This document shows, in pieces, positions 44,601-52,720 of a DNA stretch of 59,109 bases (position 1 is its first letter; each line of letters opens with the position of its first letter). The notes under the pieces are model-generated. The model saw only the letters and a program-made list of their open reading frames with translations. It made no database searches and was not told the origin of the DNA. Position numbers and translations under genes: made by a program. Location: positions 1 to 59,109 of the forward strand of contig CANQGA010000002.1 in assembly GCA_947600145.1 (NCBI GenBank), written 5' to 3'. Source of the stretch: an uncultured Lachnospiraceae bacterium. GTDB taxonomy: Bacteria; Bacillota; Clostridia; Lachnospirales; Lachnospiraceae.

Positions 44601-45375
44601 CTATGCCCATGAGGCCGATGTCAGTCTTCATACGAAGATGACGGTTTCCGAACTGAAAAAACTCGGCCAGGAGATCGATGATTTTACAGGGCTTATCCAG
44701 GCGGCCCCGGCGGATTACCTGACGGATTGCCAGGGCGGCGCTGAAGAGGCTGCGGGGGATTACCCGGACGGTTATCAGGGCGGCGCCGAAAGGGCCGCGG
44801 CGGAAGGGGAGCGACAAGCCCACGATAAGGCCGCGGCGGATATCCGGGCTGCCATGGAGAAGGCCGCCCGCCGCGGGACTGCCTGCCACCGGGTGCTGGA
44901 GCTTCTGGATTTTTCCGACGCGGGAACGGTGGGGGATGTGGAGCGCCAGATCCGGGAGATGGAAAAGCAGGGCCGCATAAGCGAAAATGCCGCCGGCCTG
45001 GTGCGTCCTTATCCGATATGGAGGTTCGCCTCGTCGCCGCTTGGGAAGCGCGTACGCCGCGCGCAGGAGACCGGGCGGCTCCGGCGGGAGCAGCAGTTTG
45101 TTCTCGGACTCCCTGCCCGGGAGATGGGACTTGCCGACTCGGACGAGCCGGTGCTCATTCAGGGCATCATCGACGCCTGGCTGGAAGAGGACGACGGCCT
45201 TGTGCTTTTGGACTATAAGACGGACCGGATCGGACAGGGGCAGGAGGATGTGCTTGCGAAGCGTTACAGGGTCCAGCTGGATTATTATCAGCGGGCGCTG
45301 GAGCAGATGATGAAGAAGAAGGTCAAAGAACGGTACATTTACTCGCTGCACCTTATGGAGGTCATAACGGTGTAG
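41641..45375 (+). CDS. addA: ATP-dependent helicase/nuclease subunit A
   Basis: A 1244-residue UvrD-like helicase with C-terminal nuclease. The Q motif (WTEEQQKVIE) and Walker A (AAAGSGKT) are at the N-terminus, Walker B is LVDEYQDSN, and the helicase motifs MSIHKSKGLEFPVVF and LYVAMTRAKEKL follow. The nuclease motif LDYKTDRI is near the C-terminus. An insert of Gly, Ala and Glu repeats before ATRRGTACHR-like motifs (about residues 1030-1075) is unusual in length. The start is ATG 41641 with GAAGGGGG upstream; the reading frame is open further into addB without signal. The overlap with addB suggests coupling. Confidence 0.96.
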   Translation: MRWTEEQQKVIETRGCNLLVSAAAGSGKTAVLVERIIRLISEGSRPLDIDRLLVMTFTNAAAAEMRERIALAVERKLSEQPDNEHLQAQAALAPYAQITTIDSFCLNLIRDHFNLLDIDPAFRVGDEGELKLLKADVMEAMLEDYYAAGDPAFERFVDTYAYGKSDSGIEDYIMQVYTFAQSNPFPGQWIAGCRAEMERAEAGSLRDTEWMRFLMTDAARQLAKMARQYEDAAEICREPDGPEGYLPTVTEELRMIRALAAAKEYDELCEGLRNAAFGRLKAVRGDQVDPVKKELVSECRNRIKKAVGSLKDAYGVQTEKEAAADLASTREVTRKLLELTEEFDRRYQEAKKDKNLVDFNDLEHYALQILVEKADGAEIRCTETADQLSRRYAEILVDEYQDSNYVQEALIRALSGERFGRPNVFMVGDVKQSIYKFRLARPELFMEKYETYAEEGPCRKIELHKNFRSRDTVLESVNRLFCQIMTKNLGNVDYTEKAALYPGVVFAGGERCGTPTELLLLDTGKESMGALDEETADYTARELEAKMIARRMRELTDPRDGLMVWDKEKEAYRPAGYGDMVILLRSMEGWSETVLQVLTREGIPAYAETGTGYFNTIEVETVLALLAVIDNPIQDIPLAAVLHSPIVGLSEEELAWMTAAYKNAAEHRQDRGIYGAFRYLTETAEEGAAPRLRRFARMLAEFRSQASYLPIHELIYQVYEQTGYYDYVSAMPAGQTRRANLDMLIEKASAFERTSYKGLFQFIRYITQLKKYETDFGEASAGQYENMVRVMSIHKSKGLEFPVVFLAGLGKQFNRQDVRGRLLIDSDLGIAADYLDLTLRVKSPTLKKNVLKRKMELDNLGEELRVLYVAMTRAKEKLIMTGADRSLAKKLEKWKNVRWGNGSPSGRPAQIPYTVLSTAGSFLDWVLMSHPGQENGILVTQITVGTLMGEETARQIKKRIGKEELLRQASAAGGSVTEQLDRCFGYRYAHEADVSLHTKMTVSELKKLGQEIDDFTGLIQAAPADYLTDCQGGAEEAAGDYPDGYQGGAERAAAEGERQAHDKAAADIRAAMEKAARRGTACHRVLELLDFSDAGTVGDVERQIREMEKQGRISENAAGLVRPYPIWRFASSPLGKRVRRAQETGRLRREQQFVLGLPAREMGLADSDEPVLIQGIIDAWLEEDDGLVLLDYKTDRIGQGQEDVLAKRYRVQLDYYQRALEQMMKKKVKERYIYSLHLMEVITV

Positions 45376-45451
45376 CCGCGGGAAAGCGCTTCTGTTCGGG
45401 ATATTTCCGCGATCTTCTGTGGGGTCATACGGTGCGGCCGCGGGAAAGCGC
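45361..45451. repeat. 28-bp imperfect direct repeat at the addA end
   Basis: The block at 45361-45389, which contains the addA stop codon, recurs with three differences at 45424-45451. Both end in GCCGCGGGAAAGCGC. This looks like a small local duplication. Confidence 0.7.
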
Positions 45452-45524
45452 GGCAGACAGAATATCACATCACCGCGCGGGCGGCCGGAAGGCACGGCGG
45501 CGCAGAAAGGCGGATTTTGGTCGT

Positions 45525-45923
45525 ATGTTTTTTATCATGGGAATCAATCAGGGAATGAAAGAACTGGCGTACAACGCCTCGCTGTTTATCTGCGGCCGCT
45601 GCGGCCGTTATGGGCGCTACCATGTCTTTATGACCTATACGTATCTGTCGCTGTTTTTCATTCCTGTATTCAAGTGGGGGAAACGCTATTACGCGAAGAC
45701 CAGCTGCTGCGGCACCGTCTATGAACTGCCGCAGGATGCGGGCCGCCGTCTCGCCCGCGGTGAGGATCTGACGCTTACGCCGGACATGCTGACTGTCGTG
45801 TCGTCCGGAAAGGGAGGATCCGGTTATGACGTCAGCTCCGCGAAGCGCTGCGCAAACTGCGGCTACGAGACGACGGAAGATTTTGAATACTGCCCGAAAT
45901 GCGGACAGAGATTTACACATTAA
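45525..45923 (+). CDS. Zinc-ribbon protein
   Basis: A protein of about 132 residues. The N-terminal third holds a CGRCGRYGRY metal-binding motif and a hydrophobic stretch (YTYLSLFFIPVFKW). A CC pair (TSCCGTVYEL) completes the first ribbon. The C-terminus has a second ribbon, CANCGYETTEDFEYCPKCG. The family is common in Lachnospiraceae; its function is unknown. The start is unclear: ATG 45525 and ATG 45537 both lack a strong ribosome binding site. The stop overlaps the convergent ychF by 11 bases. Confidence 0.75.
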   Translation: MFFIMGINQGMKELAYNASLFICGRCGRYGRYHVFMTYTYLSLFFIPVFKWGKRYYAKTSCCGTVYELPQDAGRRLARGEDLTLTPDMLTVVSSGKGGSGYDVSSAKRCANCGYETTEDFEYCPKCGQRFTH

Positions 45924-47010
45924 ACCGAAACAGGATCACGTCCCCGTCCTGCACCACGTAGTCCTTGCCTTCCAGCCGCACCAGGCCTTTGTCGCGGGCG
46001 GCCGCGTAGGCGCCGCAGTCCAGCAGGTCTTTATAGTTGACTACCTCGGCGCGGATGAAGCCCCGCTCGAAGTCGGAATGGATCTTGCCGGCGGCCTGGG
46101 GCGCTTTGGTTCCTTTTTTGATGGTCCAGGCGCGGGTCTCGTCTTCGCCGGAGGTCAAAAAGCTTAAAAGGCCCAGAAGGTCGTAGCTGGCCGCGATCAG
46201 CTTCTCGAGGCCGGATTCCTTAAGCCCCAGATCTTCCAGGAACATGGCTTTCTCGTCGTCGTCCAGCTCCGCGATCTCCTCCTCGATCTGGGCGCAGATC
46301 ACGAATACCTGCGAACCGGTCTCTTCGGCGAACCTGCGGACTTTCTGAACATGGGGATTGGAAGCGCCGTCGTCGGCCAGATCGTCTTCCCCCACATTGG
46401 CGGCGAAGATCACCGGCTTGCCGGTGAGCAGGTTCAGGCCGTTTAAGACCGCCAGCTGGTCCTCGTCGTCGCAGACATACGTGCGCGCGGCCTTCCCGTC
46501 TTCCAGATGCGCCTTCAGCGCTTTCAGAAGTTCCACTTCTTTTACGAGAGATTTGTCGTTGAACGCGCTCTTGGCGGTCTTGGAAAGGCGCCGCTCCAGG
46601 ACTTCCAGGTCGGCGAAGATCAGTTCCAGGTCGATGGTCTCGATGTCCCGCATGGGATCCACGCTGCCGTCCACATGGATCACATTGCTGTCCTCAAAGC
46701 AGCGGACCACATGGACGATGGCGTCCACCTCGCGGATATGGGAGAGAAACTGGTTGCCCAGCCCCTCGCCTTTCGACGCCCCCTTCACCAGACCGGCGAT
46801 ATCCACGAACTCGATGACGGCCGGCGTCACCTTCCTGGAGTGGTACAGATCGCCCAGAAGCTTCAGCCTCTCGTCCGGGACCGCAACCACACCCACGTTG
46901 GGATCGATGGTGCAGAACGGATAGTTGGCGGATTCCGCCCCCGCTTTCGTCAGTGAATTAAATAATGTGCTCTTGCCTACATTCGGCAGGCCTACGATGC
47001 CTAATTTCAT
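45913..47010 (-). CDS. ychF: Ribosome-associated ATPase YchF (OLA1 family)
   Basis: A 365-residue member of the Obg superfamily. The P-loop is GLPNVGKST at residues 7-15, then the G3 motif DIAG and the family variation of the G4 motif (FAANV) that explains preference for ATP. The C-terminal TGS domain ends in YVVQDGDVILFRFNV. YchF is linked to translation and redox stress. I chose ATG 47010, directly before the family start MKLGIVGLPNVGK, with AGAGG upstream. Confidence 0.96.
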   Translation of the reverse strand: MKLGIVGLPNVGKSTLFNSLTKAGAESANYPFCTIDPNVGVVAVPDERLKLLGDLYHSRKVTPAVIEFVDIAGLVKGASKGEGLGNQFLSHIREVDAIVHVVRCFEDSNVIHVDGSVDPMRDIETIDLELIFADLEVLERRLSKTAKSAFNDKSLVKEVELLKALKAHLEDGKAARTYVCDDEDQLAVLNGLNLLTGKPVIFAANVGEDDLADDGASNPHVQKVRRFAEETGSQVFVICAQIEEEIAELDDDEKAMFLEDLGLKESGLEKLIAASYDLLGLLSFLTSGEDETRAWTIKKGTKAPQAAGKIHSDFERGFIRAEVVNYKDLLDCGAYAAARDKGLVRLEGKDYVVQDGDVILFRFNV

Positions 47011-47268
47011 AGAAGATAACCTCTTTCCGCAGTTGTAGAATGATCGCGGCGCGCAGTTTGGTCCCACTGACCTGCGCTGTCTGCGCCTCATTGTCTACGT
47101 GGAGTATATCACACCCCGGAAAGAAATGAAAGTCCATTTTCTCCGAATATGGGCGGCAGCTGCGCGAAGGCGCGTCTGTCGAAGTCTGCCGCAAAGTGTC
47201 GGTCGAATGGGATTGCTTTTTTGGGTATTTAGCGGTAAAATGGAGAAAACCAGTGAGAAGGGATATAA

Positions 47269-48156
47269 GTGAGTATGATTCCGGCAACAGATCTCAGCTT
47301 CGTTCATTTGGGCATTGCAATCGAGCACCTCAGAAGCGGCATTTCGATCTTCGGGTTCCGAATCGCGTTTTACGGCATCATCATCGGCATCGGCATGATA
47401 GCGGGAATTCTGGTCGTCCGCTCGGACGCCGCAAGGAGAGGGCAGGATCCGGATCTGTATCTTGATTTCGCTCTTTACGCGATCATATTTTCCATTATCG
47501 GCGCAAGAATCTATTATGTAGTTTTCGACTGGGACAATTACAGGGACGATCTGATCCAGGTCTTTAACATCCGCGCGGGCGGACTTGCCATCTACGGAGG
47601 CGTTATCGCCGGCACACTGACGCTGGTCTGGTTCGTGAAGACCAGAAAGATGTCGTTTCTGTCCATGGGGGACACATCTGTGCTCGGACTGATCACCGGA
47701 CAGATCATCGGACGGTGGGGGAATTTCTTTAACTGCGAGGCGTTCGGCGGATATACGGACAGCCTTTTTGCGATGCGCATCCGCCGGGCGCTGGTGAATG
47801 AGAGCATGATCTCGCAGGAGCTTTTGGACCATCTGATCGTGGAAAACGGGATCGAGTATATCCAGGTGCATCCCACCTTTCTCTATGAGTCCGTGTGGAA
47901 TCTGGGGGTCCTGCTGTTTATGCTCTGGTATCGGAAGAGAAAACGCTTTGACGGGGAGATGATCTGTATCTATCTGATGGGCTATGGTCTGGGACGGGCG
48001 TGGATTGAAGGTCTGCGGACGGATCAGTTGAAATTCTTTGCGACTGGGATCCCTGTGTCGCAGGCATTATCCATGGCGCTGGTCGTGGTCGCGGCGGCAG
48101 GCCTGGCTGCGGGCAGCTGGAGAAGGAAGAAAAGACTGGCAGAAGGAGGACTATAA
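47269..48156 (+). CDS. lgt: Prolipoprotein diacylglyceryl transferase
   Basis: A 295-residue integral membrane enzyme that adds diacylglycerol to the Cys of lipoprotein signal peptides. Family motifs are GGLAIYGGVIAG and the Lgt signature GQIIGRWGNFFNCEAFG, with GRAWIEGLRTDQL near the end. About seven hydrophobic segments are visible. The start may be GTG 47269 or ATG 47275; GAAGGGA is 5 or 11 bases away. Its TAA overlaps the ATG of a small Spo0E-like gene. Confidence 0.96.
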   Translation: MSMIPATDLSFVHLGIAIEHLRSGISIFGFRIAFYGIIIGIGMIAGILVVRSDAARRGQDPDLYLDFALYAIIFSIIGARIYYVVFDWDNYRDDLIQVFNIRAGGLAIYGGVIAGTLTLVWFVKTRKMSFLSMGDTSVLGLITGQIIGRWGNFFNCEAFGGYTDSLFAMRIRRALVNESMISQELLDHLIVENGIEYIQVHPTFLYESVWNLGVLLFMLWYRKRKRFDGEMICIYLMGYGLGRAWIEGLRTDQLKFFATGIPVSQALSMALVVVAAAGLAAGSWRRKKRLAEGGL

Positions 48157-48314
48157 TGGACAAACGAAACAGAGAAGAACTGATACAGCTCATCGAGGCG
48201 GCCCGCCGGAAACTGAATCAAAGCATCGATGAGAAGCGGAGGTACGAGGAAATCTACCAGGACAGCGTCCGATTGGACAAGCTGATCGAACAATATATTG
48301 TAGCCGGATTTTGA
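48156..48314 (+). CDS. Spo0E-like aspartyl-phosphate phosphatase
   Basis: A 52-residue protein encoded directly after lgt; TAATG joins the two genes and AGAAGGAGG lies just upstream. Two helices are predicted: REELIQLIEAARRKLNQSI and a second with SVRLDKLIEQYI. The S-x-x-L-D-x-L-I motif is the signature of Spo0E-type phosphatases, which remove phosphate from Spo0A and delay sporulation. Its presence suggests a spore-forming organism. The match rests on this short motif and size. Confidence 0.82.
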   Translation: MDKRNREELIQLIEAARRKLNQSIDEKRRYEEIYQDSVRLDKLIEQYIVAGF

Positions 48315-48332
48315 TAGATACCACATTTTGAG

Positions 48333-48370
48333 GCAATTGCGAGAAACCACGCAATTGCTTCATTTTTTTT
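48333..48370 (+). terminator. Terminator after lgt and the Spo0E-like gene
   Basis: A 9-bp stem (48333-48341 with 48350-48358) and loop are followed by TTCATTTTTTTT. Confidence 0.88.
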
Positions 48371-48390
48371 GATTTTTTTTTAAATTTTCC

Positions 48391-48419
48391 TTGCGTTTTT
48401 CTCAATCTTGTACTAGAAT
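48391..48419 (+). promoter_or_regulatory. Promoter of the dcw cluster
   Basis: TTGCGT (48391-48396) and TAGAAT (48414-48419) with 17-base spacing lie just upstream of the MraZ boxes. Confidence 0.7.
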
Positions 48420-48431
48420 AAATAATACCAA

Positions 48432-48477
48432 GTGGGAGAAAGTGGTACTTTGTAGGAGATAGTGGTAAAAAGTGGTG
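48432..48477 (+). promoter_or_regulatory. MraZ-binding boxes, five 10-bp repeats
   Basis: GTGGGA, GTGGTA, GTAGGA, GTGGTA and GTGGTG begin at 48432, 48442, 48452, 48462 and 48472, an exact 10-bp period. MraZ is known to bind such repeats upstream of its own gene in bacteria where it was studied. Here they lie downstream of the -10 box, which suits repression. Confidence 0.88.
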
Positions 48478-48510
48478 ATTTAATCACCGGGAAATGTTCA
48501 GGAGACGGCA

Positions 48511-48939
48511 ATGGGATTCATAGGCGAGTACAACCATACGGTTGATGCAAAAGGCAGAGTGATCGTCCCATCCAAGTTCCGAGAGATACTGGGCGATGAG
48601 TTCATTGTCACGAAGGGCTTGGATCACTGCCTCTGCGCCTATGAGAGTACAGAGTGGGAGAAATTCGAACAGAAGCTTGCCAATCTGCCTACGAATTCCC
48701 GCGACAACCGTCAGCTCACCCGTTTCTTCCTGTCAGGGGCCGCCTCCTGCGAGGTGGACAAGCAGGGAAGGATCCTGCTCCCCTCCGTTCTCAGGACGTT
48801 TGCCCAGATCGAGAAGGACGCCGTGCTGGTAGGCAACGGCAACCGCGTCGAGATCTGGAGCAGGGAGAGATGGACCGAGGCGAACAACTACGATGATATC
48901 GAGGATATCGCCGAAGGGCTGGAAGGATTCAGCATATGA
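48511..48939 (+). CDS. mraZ: Transcriptional regulator MraZ
   Basis: A 142-residue protein with two SpoVT/AbrB-like halves, each carrying the DxxGR motif: [13 protein letters not shown] at residues 11-23 and [13 protein letters not shown] in the second half. MraZ forms a ring and binds the repeats directly upstream, which regulate the whole division cluster. AGGAGA precedes the ATG. rsmH overlaps its stop. Confidence 0.97.
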   Translation: MGFIGEYNHTVDAKGRVIVPSKFREILGDEFIVTKGLDHCLCAYESTEWEKFEQKLANLPTNSRDNRQLTRFFLSGAASCEVDKQGRILLPSVLRTFAQIEKDAVLVGNGNRVEIWSRERWTEANNYDDIEDIAEGLEGFSI

Positions 48940-49871
48940 TGTTTCAGCACAAGTCCGTACTCCTTCATGAGACCATAGACAGTCTCCTGGTAAAGCCGGA
49001 CGGGATCTATGTGGACGGCACGCTGGGAGGCGGAGGACACGCGGAGGAGCTTTTAAGCCGGCTGGGGCCGGAAGGAAGGCTCATCGGCATCGACCAGGAC
49101 GAGGACGCCGTCGCGGCGGCGGGAGAGCGGCTCGCGCCGTACGCGGACCGGGTCACGATCGTCCGCAGCAATTACAGGGAACTGGAGCAGGTGCTTGACC
49201 GGCTGGGGATCGGCCGGGTGAACGGGATCTATCTGGACCTGGGAGTGTCCTCCTTTCAGTTCGACGACGCCGGACGCGGATTCTCCTACCGGGAGGACGC
49301 GCCGCTGGATATGCGGATGGACAGGCGTCAGGCGCTGACGGCGGCAGATCTTGTGAGGGACTGCAGCGAGGAGGAACTGGCGAGGATCCTGTGGGAATAC
49401 GGCGAGGAGAAGTTTTCCAGACAGATCGCCAGACAGATCGTGAAGCGCCGCGGGGAGCAGCCGATCGAGACGACCGGACAGCTGGCGGAGATCGTGAAGG
49501 AAGCGGTTCCGCTAAAGTTCAGGGCTGTCGGAGGGCATCCGGCCAGGCAGACATTTCAGGCGCTCCGCATCGAAGTAAACCGGGAGCTGGAGGTTCTGGA
49601 GCAGTCCCTTGACGGAATGATCGGGCGGCTTATGCCCGGAGGAAGGCTTGCGGTCATCACCTTCCATTCGCTGGAAGACCGGATCGTGAAGCAGAAGTTT
49701 AAAGAGAATGAGAACCCCTGCATCTGCCCGCCGGATTTTCCGGTGTGCGTGTGCGGAAGAAAAAGCAGAGGAAAGGTCATAACCCGCAGGCCGGTTACGC
49801 CGACCGCGGAAGAGATAGAAGACAACAACCGGTGCAGAAGCGCGAAACTGAGAGTATTCGAAGCGGTCTGA
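48936..49871 (+). CDS. rsmH: 16S rRNA (cytosine1402-N4)-methyltransferase
   Basis: A 311-residue RsmH (MraW), which methylates C1402 in the decoding region of 16S rRNA. The SAM motif is [11 protein letters not shown] at about residues 27-37. Other family segments are [20 protein letters not shown] and [11 protein letters not shown]. The ATG overlaps the mraZ stop (ATGA), so translation is coupled. Confidence 0.97.
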   Translation: MMFQHKSVLLHETIDSLLVKPDGIYVDGTLGGGGHAEELLSRLGPEGRLIGIDQDEDAVAAAGERLAPYADRVTIVRSNYRELEQVLDRLGIGRVNGIYLDLGVSSFQFDDAGRGFSYREDAPLDMRMDRRQALTAADLVRDCSEEELARILWEYGEEKFSRQIARQIVKRRGEQPIETTGQLAEIVKEAVPLKFRAVGGHPARQTFQALRIEVNRELEVLEQSLDGMIGRLMPGGRLAVITFHSLEDRIVKQKFKENENPCICPPDFPVCVCGRKSRGKVITRRPVTPTAEEIEDNNRCRSAKLRVFEAV

Positions 49872-49892
49872 CCGAGTGGAAAGGAGACCGAT

Positions 49893-50420
49893 ATGGCAGC
49901 CACGAAAGCAGCGCAGGCGAGACGGGCAGAAAGACAGATGAGACGGCCGTCGGGAGAAGAGCAGTATATTCATGGCAATACCGTGAGGAAGCTGGCGCCT
50001 GTGGAGGAGCCTGTAAGGAGGCCGGAACGGGAACCGCAGCACAGGGAACATCATCATGTGGATCATAACACCGTCCGCAGGAACCAGGAGAGGGCCCTTC
50101 AGGTCGATCTGCCGTATCTGCTCCTGCTGGTTGCCGCGTCCTGCTGTACGCTGTATCTGTGCGTTACCTATCTGCATCTGCAGTCTGACATGAGCGCGCG
50201 GATGGACCATATCAAGGTCCTGGAGCAGGAGATCGAGTCGCTGAAGTCTGAGAATGACGCGCTTGAGACCAGGATCAATACAAGCATCGATCTGGATTAT
50301 GTATATCGGGTAGCCACCGAGGATCTGGGCATGGTCTATGCCGGCAAGGATCAGGTACTTCTGTACAATAAGACGGAAAGTGAGTATGTAAGGCAAAATG
50401 AAGACATCCCGCAGCGATAG
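49893..50420 (+). CDS. ftsL: FtsL/DivIC-like division protein
   Basis: A 175-residue bitopic membrane protein. A basic cytoplasmic N-terminus of about 70 residues, including a His-rich stretch, precedes one membrane helix (PYLLLLVAASCCTLYLCVTY) and a coiled coil (DHIKVLEQEIESLKSENDALETRI). The layout and position between rsmH and the PBP gene match FtsL, a scaffold that activates septal FtsW-PBP. Sequence conservation is low in this family, so the name rests mainly on topology and place. GAAAGGAG lies upstream and its end overlaps the next gene by 23 bases. Confidence 0.82.
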   Translation: MAATKAAQARRAERQMRRPSGEEQYIHGNTVRKLAPVEEPVRRPEREPQHREHHHVDHNTVRRNQERALQVDLPYLLLLVAASCCTLYLCVTYLHLQSDMSARMDHIKVLEQEIESLKSENDALETRINTSIDLDYVYRVATEDLGMVYAGKDQVLLYNKTESEYVRQNEDIPQR

Positions 50421-52644
50421 GGAGAACGCGGCCCATCGTCCCCCGAAGAAGAAAATCCTTAAACGATATATGCAGGAAAAGCTGGCAGTCACGGTAGTCG
50501 TGATCATGCTGGCTTTACTTGCGCTTAGCGGAGTGCTCTATCATATCGTGGATACGAACAATGAGGACTACACCAGGGTGGTTCTGACCCAGCGTTCCAA
50601 CTATGACAGCAGGACCATTCCCTACCGCCGCGGCGATATTGTCGACCGCAACGGAACGTATCTGGCTATCAGCGACAAGGTCTATAACGTGATCATTGAC
50701 GCTACCCAGATCTACGCCAAGGAGGAGCGGTATCTGAATCCCACGGTGGACGCCCTGGTCCAGTGCTTCGGCTACGACCGCGCCGAGCTTATGGAGACGC
50801 TGAACAGCCAGAAGACATCCCCTTATATCCGCTATGAACGCCGGGTATCCCATGAAAAGAAGGAAGCGTTCGAGACGCTGAAGCAGCAGATCAACGACGC
50901 CAACAGCAGGACGGACAAGGACGATCCGCACCATGACGAGCGGGTCTACGGCGTCTGGTTTGAGGAGGAATACAAACGGATCTACCCGTACAATTCCCTG
51001 GCCTGCAATGTGATCGGTTTTGCCAGCGGCGACGGCACCACCGGGAGCGGCGGGATCGAGCAGTATTATAACGACATGCTCATCGGCAACAACGGCCGGG
51101 AATACGGATATCTGAACGACGAGTCCAACAAGGAGATCGTGATCAAACCCGCCCGGAACGGATATAAAGTGGTGTCGACCATCGACGTGAACGTGCAGAC
51201 GATGGTGGAGAACCGCATTGCCCAGTGGCAGGCGGAGACAGGCAGCGACCATATCGGCATTATCGTCATGGATCCGCGGAACGGAGAGATCCTTGCCATG
51301 GCCGATGAGAAGAATTACGATCTGAATAATCCCCGGGATCTGAGCGGCGCCTATACCGAGGCCCAGATTGCGGAAATGACCGACGAGCAGAAGGTGGACG
51401 CCATGAGCCAGATGTGGCGCAATTTCTGCGTCAGCGATACCTTCGAGCCGGGCTCGCCCTCCAAGGTCCTGACCGTGGCCACGGCTCTGGAGGAGAACGT
51501 GATCAATACCAACAGCTATTTCTACTGCGACGGCCTGCAGCATGTGGGCGGATTCGATATCAAATGTACGGCTTACAGCAAGGGCGGCCACGGGGAGCTG
51601 AGCCTGACGGAGACCGTCATGCAGTCCTGCAACGACGCCATGATGCAGATTGCGGCCCTGACCGGCAAGGAGAATTTTTACAAATATCAGAGTATGTTCA
51701 ATATGGGCGCCAAGACCGGCATCGACCTGCCCGGCGAGGCCTCCGCAGCTTCCCTGGTCTACCGGCTGGAGACGACGCAGCCGTCGGCACTGGCTACCAA
51801 CGCGTTCGGACAGAACTACAACTGCACGATGGTGCAGATGGCGGCGGCCTTCGCGTCCTGCATCAACGGCGGATATTACTATGAACCCCATGTCGTCAGG
51901 CAGATCCTCAACGAGAGCGGGACGGTCATTCAGAAGAACGACGGCGTGCTGGTGCGGGAGACCGTATCGGATTCTACCAGCCGTTTCCTGCGCAACGCGC
52001 TTCTGCTGACGGTGGAAGAAGGAACCGGAGCGGCGGCGAAGGTGGAAGGCTACGCCATCGGAGGCAAGACCGGAACCGCTGAGAAGGTAGGCCGTAACCA
52101 TCAGGATTATGTGGTTTCCTTCTGCGGCATCGCTCCGACCGACGATCCGAAGGTACTGGTCTATGTGGTCATTGATGAGCCTCATGTAGAAGACCAGGCC
52201 CACAGTACATTTGCCAGCGGCGTGTTTGCCCAGGTGATGGGCGACATCCTTCCCTATCTGAACGTGTTTCCCACCGGCGATGTGCAGGTGGTGACGCCGA
52301 TCCGTCCGGCCGGCGAATACGTGCCGAATCCGGAGGGAACGGGCGCGGAAGGACAGAACGGCGCGGAAGGGACTCCGGAAGGAGAAACCGCCGGAACTCA
52401 GGAGACGGCGGAAGGAAATGAAGGAAAAGGCGAAAGCGGTGAGACACAGGCGGAGGGCCAGGAGAATGCCGGCCAGACCGCCGGAGGCGCGCCTGCTGGG
52501 ACCGCCGGGGGAGCTGCCGGCGGAACCATCGCCCCGTTCCCCTATGAGACGGAAGAATTCGTCCCGCAGGATTACGGAGAGGACGGAAACGTGCTCCCGT
52601 CGGATCTGCCGGATATGCTGCCGTCGGGCGGCCCGGGAGAGTGA
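50398..52644 (+). CDS. Class B penicillin-binding protein (FtsI-like)
   Basis: A 748-residue transpeptidase that cross-links septal peptidoglycan. An N-terminal membrane helix lies at about residues 28-49. The pedestal has RGDIVDRNGTYLA. The active site motifs are SxxK as SPSK (Ser353, Lys356), SxN as SCN (410-412) and KTG (557-559) in GGKTGTAEK. SPSK replaces the more usual STFK. The last 110 residues form a Gly, Glu and Ala-rich low-complexity tail outside the membrane. It is probably the divisome PBP, partner of the FtsW gene downstream. Confidence 0.9.
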   Translation: MKTSRSDRENAAHRPPKKKILKRYMQEKLAVTVVVIMLALLALSGVLYHIVDTNNEDYTRVVLTQRSNYDSRTIPYRRGDIVDRNGTYLAISDKVYNVIIDATQIYAKEERYLNPTVDALVQCFGYDRAELMETLNSQKTSPYIRYERRVSHEKKEAFETLKQQINDANSRTDKDDPHHDERVYGVWFEEEYKRIYPYNSLACNVIGFASGDGTTGSGGIEQYYNDMLIGNNGREYGYLNDESNKEIVIKPARNGYKVVSTIDVNVQTMVENRIAQWQAETGSDHIGIIVMDPRNGEILAMADEKNYDLNNPRDLSGAYTEAQIAEMTDEQKVDAMSQMWRNFCVSDTFEPGSPSKVLTVATALEENVINTNSYFYCDGLQHVGGFDIKCTAYSKGGHGELSLTETVMQSCNDAMMQIAALTGKENFYKYQSMFNMGAKTGIDLPGEASAASLVYRLETTQPSALATNAFGQNYNCTMVQMAAAFASCINGGYYYEPHVVRQILNESGTVIQKNDGVLVRETVSDSTSRFLRNALLLTVEEGTGAAAKVEGYAIGGKTGTAEKVGRNHQDYVVSFCGIAPTDDPKVLVYVVIDEPHVEDQAHSTFASGVFAQVMGDILPYLNVFPTGDVQVVTPIRPAGEYVPNPEGTGAEGQNGAEGTPEGETAGTQETAEGNEGKGESGETQAEGQENAGQTAGGAPAGTAGGAAGGTIAPFPYETEEFVPQDYGEDGNVLPSDLPDMLPSGGPGE

Positions 52645-52720
52645 CGCGGGGCGCAGCCGTGAAGGCATAAAATGTGGACCGGTTCATATATTATAGCAAT
52701 GACTATGTCCCGGCAGGACT

